Part shown: positions 57,465 to 64,000 of the stretch, piece by piece
Position numbering within the stretch: the stretch's first letter is position 1
Layout: the number at the start of each line of letters is the position of its first letter
Source: Agrobacterium tumefaciens
GTDB taxonomy: Bacteria > Pseudomonadota > Alphaproteobacteria > Rhizobiales > Rhizobiaceae
DNA length: 64,000 bases
Direction: 5' to 3'
NCBI GenBank assembly: GCA_025560025.1
Contig: CP048486.1
Span: forward strand, 1,361,001-1,425,000
The notes under the pieces: generated by a model
Seen by the model: the letters and a program-made list of their open reading frames with translations, nothing else
The model's database searches: none
Told to the model about the DNA's origin: nothing
Translations under genes and position numbers: made by a program

Positions 57465-57505
57465 TAGAGCGTTTTCGCGTTTCGAAGAAAAGCGAAAACG
57501 CTCTA
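57465..57505 (+). terminator. Long hairpin between ptsP and prfA
   Basis: Perfect 14-bp arms TAGAGCGTTTTCGC (57465-57478) and GCGAAAACGCTCTA (57492-57505) around a 13-nt loop, continuing the repeat at 57405-57460. The T-tract is poor, so it may be an mRNA-stabilising repeat rather than a true terminator. Confidence 0.6.
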
Positions 57506-57534
57506 AAAGACCTGTTTCATTATTGGAGTGACTG

Positions 57535-58617
57535 GTGGCGAAGCTTCCCGTCGAAAAAATGCGCGAGTTGGAAAGGCGTTTCGGCGAGATCGAAGCGCGT
57601 ATGTCGGCCGGCCCTGCAGCGGATGTTTATGTGAAGCTGGCTTCGGAATATTCCGAACTTGAGCCGGTGGTGAAGAAAATTCGCGAATACGAGAAGGCGG
57701 TCTCGGAGGCAGCCGATCTCGAGGCGCTGCTTGCCGACAAGACGACCGACAAGGACATGCGCGATCTGGCGGAGATGGAGCTGTCGGAGGTCGAGGCCCG
57801 TATCGGCGAGCTTGAGAAGGACATGCAGGTCCTGCTGCTTCCGAAGGATGCCGCCGACGAGAAAAGCGCGATCCTTGAAATCCGTGCCGGCACAGGCGGG
57901 TCCGAAGCCGCACTTTTCGCCGGCGACCTGTTCCGCATGTATGAGCGCTTCGCATCGACCAAGGGCTGGAAAGTCGAGGTTCTTTCCGCCAGTGAAGGCG
58001 AAGCGGGCGGTTACAAGGAAATCATCGCCACCATCAGCGGGCGAGGGGTGTTCTCCAAGCTGAAATTCGAATCCGGTGTGCACCGGGTGCAGCGTGTGCC
58101 GGAAACGGAAGCGAGTGGCCGGATCCACACCTCAGCGGCCACCGTCGCCGTTCTGCCGGAAGCGGAAGATATCGACATCGAAATCCGCCCGGAAGACATC
58201 CGCATCGATACGATGCGCGCTTCCGGCGCGGGCGGCCAGCACGTCAACACCACCGACTCGGCGGTTCGCATCACCCATCTTCCGACGGGTCTGATCGTCA
58301 CCAGCTCGGAAAAATCGCAGCACCAGAACCGCGCCAAGGCCATGCAGGTTCTGCGTTCGCGGTTATACGATATCGAACGCCAGAAGGTGGACAATGAACG
58401 CTCTGCCGACCGCAAGAGCCAGGTTGGTTCCGGCGATCGTTCCGAGCGTATCCGCACCTATAATTTTCCGCAGGGGCGCGTTACCGATCACCGCATCAAT
58501 CTGACGCTCTACAAGCTTGACCGGATGATTGAAGGTGAGATCGACGAACTTCTCGATGCGCTGATTGCCGACTATCAGGCTGGTCAGCTTGCCCAGCTTG
58601 GCGAACAGCAGCTTTGA
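57535..58617 (+). CDS. prfA: Peptide chain release factor 1
   Basis: 360 residues from a GTG start with GGAG 6 bp upstream. The catalytic GGQ motif is in [16 protein letters not shown] (about residue 235) and the stop-codon recognition element lies in the preceding domain 2. It terminates translation at UAA and UAG. Its last codons overlap the prmC start. Confidence 0.96.
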   Translation: MAKLPVEKMRELERRFGEIEARMSAGPAADVYVKLASEYSELEPVVKKIREYEKAVSEAADLEALLADKTTDKDMRDLAEMELSEVEARIGELEKDMQVLLLPKDAADEKSAILEIRAGTGGSEAALFAGDLFRMYERFASTKGWKVEVLSASEGEAGGYKEIIATISGRGVFSKLKFESGVHRVQRVPETEASGRIHTSAATVAVLPEAEDIDIEIRPEDIRIDTMRASGAGGQHVNTTDSAVRITHLPTGLIVTSSEKSQHQNRAKAMQVLRSRLYDIERQKVDNERSADRKSQVGSGDRSERIRTYNFPQGRVTDHRINLTLYKLDRMIEGEIDELLDALIADYQAGQLAQLGEQQL

Positions 58618-59483
58618 GTGGCGGCGCTGACGGAACGGTTTCGACCGAGCTTGCCGCAGCCCGCAAACGGCTGCAGCTGGCGGGCGTCGCCGACCCGCTT
58701 CTTGATGCGCGCCTGCTGATTGCCGAGGTGAGCGGCTTTTCATTGACTGACTTCGTGATGAAGCCGGATCATCCTGTCACGCCGGAAGAAAGTGTGCGGA
58801 TTGCCGCCATGATCGAGAGGCGAGCCGGGGGTGAGCCGGTCCATCGCATTCTCGGCCACCGGGAATTTCATGGTCTTGATCTTCTTCTGTCTAAGGAAAC
58901 GCTCGAACCCCGTCCGGATACGGAAATTCTCGTCGACACGCTTCTACCGGCTTTGAAGAGAGCCGTTGCCGATAAGGGCAGTGCGCGGATACTGGATTTG
59001 GGTACCGGAACGGGTGCGATCTGTCTGGCGCTTCTGAAGGAATGCCCGCAGGCGCTGGGTATCGGCAGTGACATTTCGACCGATGCGCTGGAAACGGCGG
59101 CCAAGAATGCCGCCCGGAACGGTCTCGGCTCGCGTTTTGAAACCATGCGCAGCGACTGGTTCGAAAAAATCTCTGGCAGCTTTGACATAATTGTGTCGAA
59201 TCCGCCTTATATAAGAAGCGATATAGTCACAACGCTCGACCGAGAGGTTCGTCATTACGATCCGATGGCGGCGCTGGATGGAGGTCAGGACGGCCTTGCA
59301 CCGTACCGCCTTATTGCTGCCGATGCAGGCCGCTTTCTTGTGGAAAACGGGATTGTCGGTGTGGAGATCGGTTTCGATCAAAGGCTTGATGTTTCCGCTA
59401 TATTTGCTTCCCACGGCTTCTCTCTTCTCGATGCTGTGAAGGATTATGGTGGCAACGACAGAGTTTTGACCTTCCGGAGATAG
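58614..59483 (+). CDS. prmC: Release factor glutamine N5-methyltransferase
   Basis: 289 residues if the TTG at 58614 is used; it overlaps the prfA stop (TTGA). The SAM-binding motif is [15 protein letters not shown] (about residue 125) and the catalytic NPPY, which holds the glutamine side chain, is in [11 protein letters not shown] (about residue 198). It methylates the GGQ glutamine of PrfA and PrfB, consistent with its coupling to prfA. The unusual start codon is the only frame-compatible one near the N-terminus. Confidence 0.93.
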   Translation: MSGGADGTVSTELAAARKRLQLAGVADPLLDARLLIAEVSGFSLTDFVMKPDHPVTPEESVRIAAMIERRAGGEPVHRILGHREFHGLDLLLSKETLEPRPDTEILVDTLLPALKRAVADKGSARILDLGTGTGAICLALLKECPQALGIGSDISTDALETAAKNAARNGLGSRFETMRSDWFEKISGSFDIIVSNPPYIRSDIVTTLDREVRHYDPMAALDGGQDGLAPYRLIAADAGRFLVENGIVGVEIGFDQRLDVSAIFASHGFSLLDAVKDYGGNDRVLTFRR

Positions 59484-59877
59484 TTATCAGCGATATGTCT
59501 GCGGATTTTTTGCAAGGATATTTTGCACAGCAAAAGAAAAGGCTTGGATTTCCGCATGAAGCGGGATAGTTTGCGGCCACATGCAGGGTGGCTGAGGACG
59601 AACGCAGATTCGTCAGGGTATGGGTCAGTCCCGAAGCGGGTTCTTTTGAGAATCCTGAAGGCTGGGCGTTTCCGGCATGTGAATCAGTAAACTTTGTTCG
59701 CAGACGGCTCGGTGCAGCATTTGCGCAGCCGGTCGTCATACGCGAGGTCTTGTCCGGAGTTATCTTCGACGAGGCGCGTGTGAGAGCAATTTCAGGAAAA
59801 ATTTCCAGCGGGTTTCCGTCCGGAATTGCATGAAAACAACCAGATTGTCAGCAAAACAGAATTCAGGTGAGCAATTG
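59484..59877. other. 394-bp region between prmC and the DUF4167 gene
   Basis: It holds the second copy of the dispersed repeat at 59783-59833 and, before it, an 81-codon frame (59588-59833) that I do not call because it runs through the repeat and shows no family. The promoter of the DUF4167 gene presumably lies between 59480 and 59860. Confidence 0.4.
59783..59833. repeat. Short dispersed palindromic repeat (copy 2)
   Basis: GAGCAATTTC ... GGTTTCCGTCCGGAATTGC, with GCAATT and AATTGC at the ends. It shares the TTTCCGTCCGGAA core with the element at 57405-57460. Confidence 0.7.
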
Positions 59878-60681
59878 ATGAGGCCAGGACAGCAAAACAA
59901 GCGCGGCCGGGGGCGTGGAAGCAACAACAATAACAATAATAATGGTGGCGGTGGTAACAACAACTTCAACCGCAAGGGCGGAAACCCGCTCACCAGGACT
60001 TATGACAGCTCCGGCCCCGATGTGAAAATCCGTGGCACAGCCCAGCACATAGCGGAAAAATACGCTGCCCTTGCCCGGGACGCGCAGAGTTCTGGTGACC
60101 GCGTGATTGCGGAAAACTATCTGCAGCACGCCGAACACTACAATCGCATCATCGCCACGGCTCAGGCCCAGATGCAGGAACGTTTCCAGCGCGATGACCG
60201 TGGTGAATACAATGCCACGGATGCCGACGAGATGGATGGAAACGAAGGTGACGACAGCGTCGTTGCATCGCAGCAGCATTCCGAACAGTCTGAGCGCGTG
60301 CAGCAGCCGGAACGCCAGGAGCGCGCCGAGCGGTCGGAACCGCGCCAGGAGCGTCAAGAGCGCCGCGAGCGCCCGGATCGCCGTGAACGGCAGGAGCGTC
60401 AGCCCCGCCAGCCGCAGGTCTCGGTCGAGCAGCCCCCGGTTTACGATGCCAGCCAGGCTCCGCAGCCGGTGATCGAAGGCACGCCCATGGAAGTGGCGGT
60501 CGAGGAAGAGCAGCAGCAGGCTGAGGCTCCGGCAACCGAGCGCGCACCGAAGACCCGCCGTGCCACGACGCCGCGCCCACGTCGTCCGCGCCGTGCCGCA
60601 ACTGCGGAAGGTGCTGAAGGCGAAGAGGCTCCGGCCGGCGAGGAAGCAACACCTGCAACGCTTGAAAACGCTGCCGAATAA
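59878..60681 (+). CDS. DUF4167-domain protein with low-complexity tails
   Basis: 267 residues from ATG 59878 (AGGTGA upstream); an earlier ATG at 59830 lies inside the repeat. It opens MRPGQQNKRGRGRG and then runs through Asn and Gly tracts. The DUF4167 domain follows (about residues 40-100: RTYDSSGPDVKIRGTAQHIAEKYAALARDA). The rest is Glu/Arg/Gln-rich, then a Pro/Arg/Lys-rich and Ala/Glu-rich end. The composition resembles RNA-binding disordered tails; the function is unknown. A terminator follows. Confidence 0.88.
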   Translation: MRPGQQNKRGRGRGSNNNNNNNGGGGNNNFNRKGGNPLTRTYDSSGPDVKIRGTAQHIAEKYAALARDAQSSGDRVIAENYLQHAEHYNRIIATAQAQMQERFQRDDRGEYNATDADEMDGNEGDDSVVASQQHSEQSERVQQPERQERAERSEPRQERQERRERPDRRERQERQPRQPQVSVEQPPVYDASQAPQPVIEGTPMEVAVEEEQQQAEAPATERAPKTRRATTPRPRRPRRAATAEGAEGEEAPAGEEATPATLENAAE

Positions 60682-60708
60682 GCAGGGTAGTCAAGAAATA
60701 CGCGATTG

Positions 60709-60735
60709 AAAAACTCCGGCTTGCCGGAGTTTTTT
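60709..60735 (+). terminator. Terminator after the DUF4167 gene
   Basis: Arms AAAAACTCCGG and CCGGAGTTTTT with a CTTG loop and further T residues. Confidence 0.92.
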
Positions 60736-61041
60736 CGTTTCCGGGATGGAGCATGAGTGGCAGCCAGGGTGATTGCCGCGAACGGATATGACACTTGTCA
60801 AATCCAGCCAAAATTTCCGGGGCAGCGGTTTCCCTCCCCTTTAAACCGATGAAACTGCCTCCCATATTCGTGCAGGAAGGTCAGATGCCTGCATTCAGCA
60901 GCAACTGTCCTTCGAGAGGCGGCGATCGTGAAATCCTTTTAAAACGCGACTGTCGTAGCGGGGCTTGCCTTTGAGGGAGCCTCAACCCTAACACCCGGAG
61001 CCGTGCCGAAAGCGGGCGGGCCGGTTTATGGAGGTTCGACT
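60736..61041 (+). other. 306-bp leader region of clpB
   Basis: No gene. A CTTGCC at 60964-60969 followed 16 bp later by CCCTAA, with a perfect TTGAGG-GAG-CCTCAA palindrome between, could be a heat-shock (RpoH-type) promoter, but the -10 is not convincing. The GGAGG ribosome site of clpB is at 61030-61034. Confidence 0.35.
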
Positions 61042-63666
61042 ATGAATATTGAAAAATACTCCGAGCGCGTTCGCGGTTTTCTGCAATCGGCACAGACCTT
61101 TGCGCTGGCGGAAAACCATCAGCAGTTTTCGCCCGAACACGTTCTGAAGGTTCTGCTCGATGACGAGCAGGGCATGGCGGCATCGCTGATCGAGCGGGCC
61201 GGTGGCGATGCCAAGGAAGCGCGCCTTGCCAATGATGCGGCGCTGGCGAAATTGCCCAAGGTTTCCGGCGGCAATGGCGGCCTTTCCCTGACCGCTCCGC
61301 TTGCGAAGGTGTTCTCAACCGCGGAAGACCTTGCCAAGAAGGCGGGCGACAGTTTCGTCACCGTGGAGCGTCTTTTGCAGGCCTTGGCGATTGAAAGCTC
61401 CGCCACCACTTCGGCTTCCCTGAAGAAGGCCGGTGCAACCGCGCAGGCGCTCAATCAGGTCATCAACGACATCCGCAAGGGCCGCACGGCTGACAGCGCC
61501 AATGCCGAACAGGGCTTTGACGCACTGAAGAAATATGCGCGCGATCTGACGGAGGAAGCCCGCGAAGGCCGGCTCGATCCTGTCATTGGTCGTGACGACG
61601 AAATTCGCCGTACCATTCAGGTGCTGTCACGTCGCACCAAGAACAATCCCGTCCTGATCGGTGAACCCGGCGTTGGTAAAACGGCGATTGCCGAAGGCCT
61701 TGCGCTGCGCATCGTCAATGGCGATGTGCCGGAAAGCCTGAAGGACAAGAAGCTGATGGCGCTCGATATGGGCGCGCTGATCGCCGGTGCGAAATATCGC
61801 GGTGAATTCGAAGAGCGCCTGAAGGCTGTGCTTAATGAGGTACAGGCCGAAAATGGCGGCATCATCCTGTTCATCGACGAGATGCACACGCTGGTCGGCG
61901 CCGGTAAGGCCGATGGCGCGATGGATGCGTCCAACCTCCTGAAGCCCGCTCTTGCCCGTGGCGAGTTGCATTGCGTTGGTGCCACCACGCTCGATGAATA
62001 CCGCAAGCACGTGGAAAAGGATCCGGCCCTTGCCCGCCGTTTCCAGCCCGTTCTGGTGGATGAGCCGACCGTGGAGGATACGATCTCGATCCTGCGCGGA
62101 TTGAAGGAAAAATACGAACAGCATCACAAGGTCCGTATCTCGGATTCGGCCCTAGTTGCGGCTGCGACGCTTTCCAATCGCTATATCACCGACCGCTTCC
62201 TGCCCGACAAGGCAATCGATCTGATGGACGAGGCCGCGTCGCGTCTTCGCATGCAGGTGGATTCCAAGCCGGAAGAGCTGGACGAACTGGATCGCCGCAT
62301 CATCCAGCTCAAGATTGAGCGCGAGGCCCTGAAGCAGGAAACGGACCAGTCGTCCGTCGACCGCCTCAAGAAGCTCGAGGACGAGTTGGCCGATACGGAA
62401 GAAAAGGCGGATGCGCTGACGGCTCGCTGGCAGGCGGAAAAGCAGAAGCTCGGCCATGCCGCTGACCTCAAGAAGCGGCTGGACGAAGCCCGCAACGAAC
62501 TGGCGATTGCCCAGCGCAACGGCCAGTTCCAGCGCGCCGGTGAGTTGACCTATGGCATCATTCCGGGTCTCGAAAAGGAACTGGCTGCGGCGGAAGCCCG
62601 CGATAGCAGCGGTGCCGGCTCGATGGTTCAGGAGGTGGTGACGGCGGACAATATCGCCCATGTCGTTTCCCGCTGGACTGGCATTCCGGTCGACAAGATG
62701 CTGGAAGGCCAGCGCGAAAAGCTGCTGCGCATGGAAGACGAGCTTGCCAAGTCCGTTGTCGGGCAGGGTGAAGCCGTTCAGGCGGTTTCCAAGGCGGTTC
62801 GCCGTTCGCGCGCCGGTCTTCAGGATCCCAACCGGCCGATCGGTTCGTTCATCTTCCTCGGCCCGACCGGTGTGGGCAAGACCGAGCTGACCAAGTCCTT
62901 GGCCCGCTTCCTGTTCGACGACGAAACCGCGATGGTTCGGCTCGACATGTCGGAATATATGGAGAAACACTCCGTTGCCCGGCTGATCGGTGCGCCTCCC
63001 GGCTATGTCGGTTATGAAGAGGGTGGGGCGCTCACGGAAGCGGTTCGCCGCCGGCCCTATCAGGTCGTGCTGTTCGACGAGATCGAAAAAGCGCATCCGG
63101 ATGTGTTCAACGTCCTGTTGCAGGTGCTGGATGATGGCCGCCTGACGGACGGCCAGGGCCGCACTGTCGATTTCAAGAACACCATCATCATCATGACCTC
63201 GAACCTCGGTTCGGAATTCATGACGCAGATGGGCGACAATGACGATGTGGATTCGGTTCGTGACCTGGTGATGGAGCGGGTCCGGTCGCATTTCCGGCCG
63301 GAATTCCTCAACCGTATCGACGATATCATCCTCTTCCACCGCCTGCGGCGCGACGAAATGGGTGCAATTGTCGAAATCCAGCTGAAGCGCCTCATCGCGC
63401 TGCTCGGTGATCGCAAGATTTCGCTCGAACTGGATGAGGATGCCCGTAACTGGCTTGCCAATAAGGGCTACGATCCGGCTTATGGCGCGCGTCCGCTGAA
63501 GCGGGTGATCCAGAAGGCGGTTCAGGACAGGCTTGCCGAAATGATCCTCGGCGGCGAAGTGCCGGATGGATCGCGGGTCAAGGTGACTTCGGGCACCGAC
63601 CGGCTGCTGTTCAAGGTCAAGCCCCCCAAGGGCGAGGCCGAAACCGAAACGGCCGATGCGGCATAA
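61042..63666 (+). CDS. clpB: ATP-dependent chaperone ClpB
   Basis: 874 residues from ATG 61042 (GGAGG 7 bp upstream); the ORF could extend upstream, but [18 protein letters not shown] is the usual start. It has an N-terminal Clp repeat domain (to about residue 145), a first AAA+ module with Walker A GEPGVGKT (about residue 207), a coiled-coil middle domain (about 410-530, charged heptads), and a second AAA+ module with GPTGVGKT (about residue 608). It lacks the ClpP-binding tripeptide loop of ClpA/C. It disaggregates proteins with DnaK after heat stress. Confidence 0.96.
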   Translation: MNIEKYSERVRGFLQSAQTFALAENHQQFSPEHVLKVLLDDEQGMAASLIERAGGDAKEARLANDAALAKLPKVSGGNGGLSLTAPLAKVFSTAEDLAKKAGDSFVTVERLLQALAIESSATTSASLKKAGATAQALNQVINDIRKGRTADSANAEQGFDALKKYARDLTEEAREGRLDPVIGRDDEIRRTIQVLSRRTKNNPVLIGEPGVGKTAIAEGLALRIVNGDVPESLKDKKLMALDMGALIAGAKYRGEFEERLKAVLNEVQAENGGIILFIDEMHTLVGAGKADGAMDASNLLKPALARGELHCVGATTLDEYRKHVEKDPALARRFQPVLVDEPTVEDTISILRGLKEKYEQHHKVRISDSALVAAATLSNRYITDRFLPDKAIDLMDEAASRLRMQVDSKPEELDELDRRIIQLKIEREALKQETDQSSVDRLKKLEDELADTEEKADALTARWQAEKQKLGHAADLKKRLDEARNELAIAQRNGQFQRAGELTYGIIPGLEKELAAAEARDSSGAGSMVQEVVTADNIAHVVSRWTGIPVDKMLEGQREKLLRMEDELAKSVVGQGEAVQAVSKAVRRSRAGLQDPNRPIGSFIFLGPTGVGKTELTKSLARFLFDDETAMVRLDMSEYMEKHSVARLIGAPPGYVGYEEGGALTEAVRRRPYQVVLFDEIEKAHPDVFNVLLQVLDDGRLTDGQGRTVDFKNTIIIMTSNLGSEFMTQMGDNDDVDSVRDLVMERVRSHFRPEFLNRIDDIILFHRLRRDEMGAIVEIQLKRLIALLGDRKISLELDEDARNWLANKGYDPAYGARPLKRVIQKAVQDRLAEMILGGEVPDGSRVKVTSGTDRLLFKVKPPKGEAETETADAA

Positions 63667-63669
63667 AAT

Positions 63670-63697
63670 AAAAGGGCTCCAGAAACGGAGCCCTTTT
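63670..63697. terminator. Terminator between clpB and the M23 peptidase gene
   Basis: Arms AAAAGGGCTCC and GGAGCCCTTTT with a 6-nt loop; serves both convergent genes. Confidence 0.92.
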
Positions 63698-63735
63698 CAT
63701 TTGACCGGTGTTGCAGGCCGCAAAGGTTCAGTAAA

Positions 63736-64000
63736 TTACCGGCTTGCCACCTGATTGGGCTTTTCATCAATATTCAGCAGATTGTCGATGCGTTTTCTCT
63801 CATCGGAAAAACGCGCAAGCGCATCGCCCGACAGCGACTTGCCGCCCGGCAGGCGTACCTTCATCGCATCCACCTTGGTGCCGTTGACGATCAGCTCGTA
63901 GTGCAGATGCGCGCCGGTCGAAAGGCCGGTCGATCCAACATAACCGATGACCTGGCCCTGCCGGACCTTGGAACCTTCGGTGACGCCCTTGGCGATGGCG
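63736..64000 (-). CDS. M23-family (LytM-like) metallopeptidase, C-terminal end only
   Basis: The last ~88 codons of a leftward gene that continues past the window. The reading gives VRQGQVIGYVGSTGLSTG followed by AHLHYELIVNG; HLH is the zinc-ligand HxH of M23 peptidases, with the surrounding GxVGSTGxSTGxHLHYE pattern intact. After it comes a ~45-residue tail (DALARFSDERKRIDNLL). It is probably a periplasmic peptidoglycan endopeptidase or an EnvC/NlpD-type activator. The first zinc ligands and any signal peptide lie outside the window. Confidence 0.88.
   Translation of the reverse strand, partial: AIAKGVTEGSKVRQGQVIGYVGSTGLSTGAHLHYELIVNGTKVDAMKVRLPGGKSLSGDALARFSDERKRIDNLLNIDEKPNQVASR

Noticed and set aside
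59588..59833. 81-codon frame after prmC
   Set aside because: Its 3' third is the dispersed repeat and the rest has no recognisable family or strong ribosome site.
60964..60991. Heat-shock (RpoH) promoter for clpB
   Set aside because: CTTGCC is acceptable as a -35, but CCCTAA at 16 bp is a poor match to the CCCCAT-like -10; noted in the leader entry but not called.

Overview
The window is a roughly 59-60% GC chromosomal segment from an alphaproteobacterium of the Rhizobiales, most likely an Agrobacterium/Rhizobium-group genome. The reasons are the complete PhyR-NepR-EcfG general stress locus with HWE-type sensor kinases, the carboxyspermidine route to spermidine, a Ugd/LpsL pair for UDP-galacturonate, a PutA without an N-terminal DNA-binding domain next to an Lrp-type regulator, and rhizobial intergenic palindromes. 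Genes are dense and mostly vertically conserved. I saw no tRNA, rRNA, CRISPR array, insertion sequence or prophage.

Region by region. (1) 0-13.8 kb, catabolic: the end of an enolase-superfamily gene, an LLM-class flavin oxidoreductase, a LysR regulator, then a long rightward operon with a Liv-type ABC importer (five genes), a GMC oxidoreductase, a 3-hydroxyisobutyrate-type dehydrogenase, acetoacetyl-CoA synthetase and 3-hydroxybutyrate dehydrogenase, followed by an AraC-type regulator. (2) 14.3-22.3 kb, envelope and stress: a small membrane protein, PQQ glucose dehydrogenase, a DUF892 ferritin-like protein, an MgtC-like protein, an FAD oxidoreductase with the TIGR02587/TIGR02588 membrane pair, a PPC/DUF296 protein, a PfpI-like protein and a 73-residue protein. 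(3) 22.3-26.2 kb: a three-gene cassette of an N-formylglutamate amidohydrolase-like protein, a QEGLA/DUF1704 putative metallopeptidase and an ATP-grasp ligase. (4) 26.2-36.4 kb: UDP-sugar genes, a DMT transporter, a GST-like protein, LysR plus aldehyde dehydrogenase, and a sulfonate-type ABC importer. (5) 36.5-40.8 kb: putA and its Lrp-type regulator. (6) 40.9-48.7 kb: ecfG-nepR / phyR-kinase, a second HWE kinase, and PRC-barrel, galE, Holin-X-like and DUF883 genes. (7) 48.9-64 kb: polyamine synthesis (nspC and carboxyspermidine dehydrogenase), a DEAD-box helicase, lysC, ptsP, prfA-prmC, a DUF4167 protein, clpB and the end of an M23 peptidase gene.

The main integrating signal is a set of nine promoter-like elements of the EcfG type (GGAAC, 16-17 bp, then CGTT or a close variant). 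Six are exact matches. They lie in front of phyR, nepR-ecfG, the phyR-adjacent kinase, the PRC-barrel gene, the DUF883 gene, the DUF892 gene, the TIGR02587 operon, the small-protein/PfpI pair and, more weakly, the QEGLA cassette. Master regulator and much of its likely local regulon therefore sit in one 32-kb stretch.

The most novel candidate is the QEGLA cassette. It pairs an amide-bond-forming ATP-grasp enzyme with two putative metal-dependent amide hydrolases, which suggests reversible tailoring of a peptide or protein terminus. This is inference from domains and layout, not demonstrated function.
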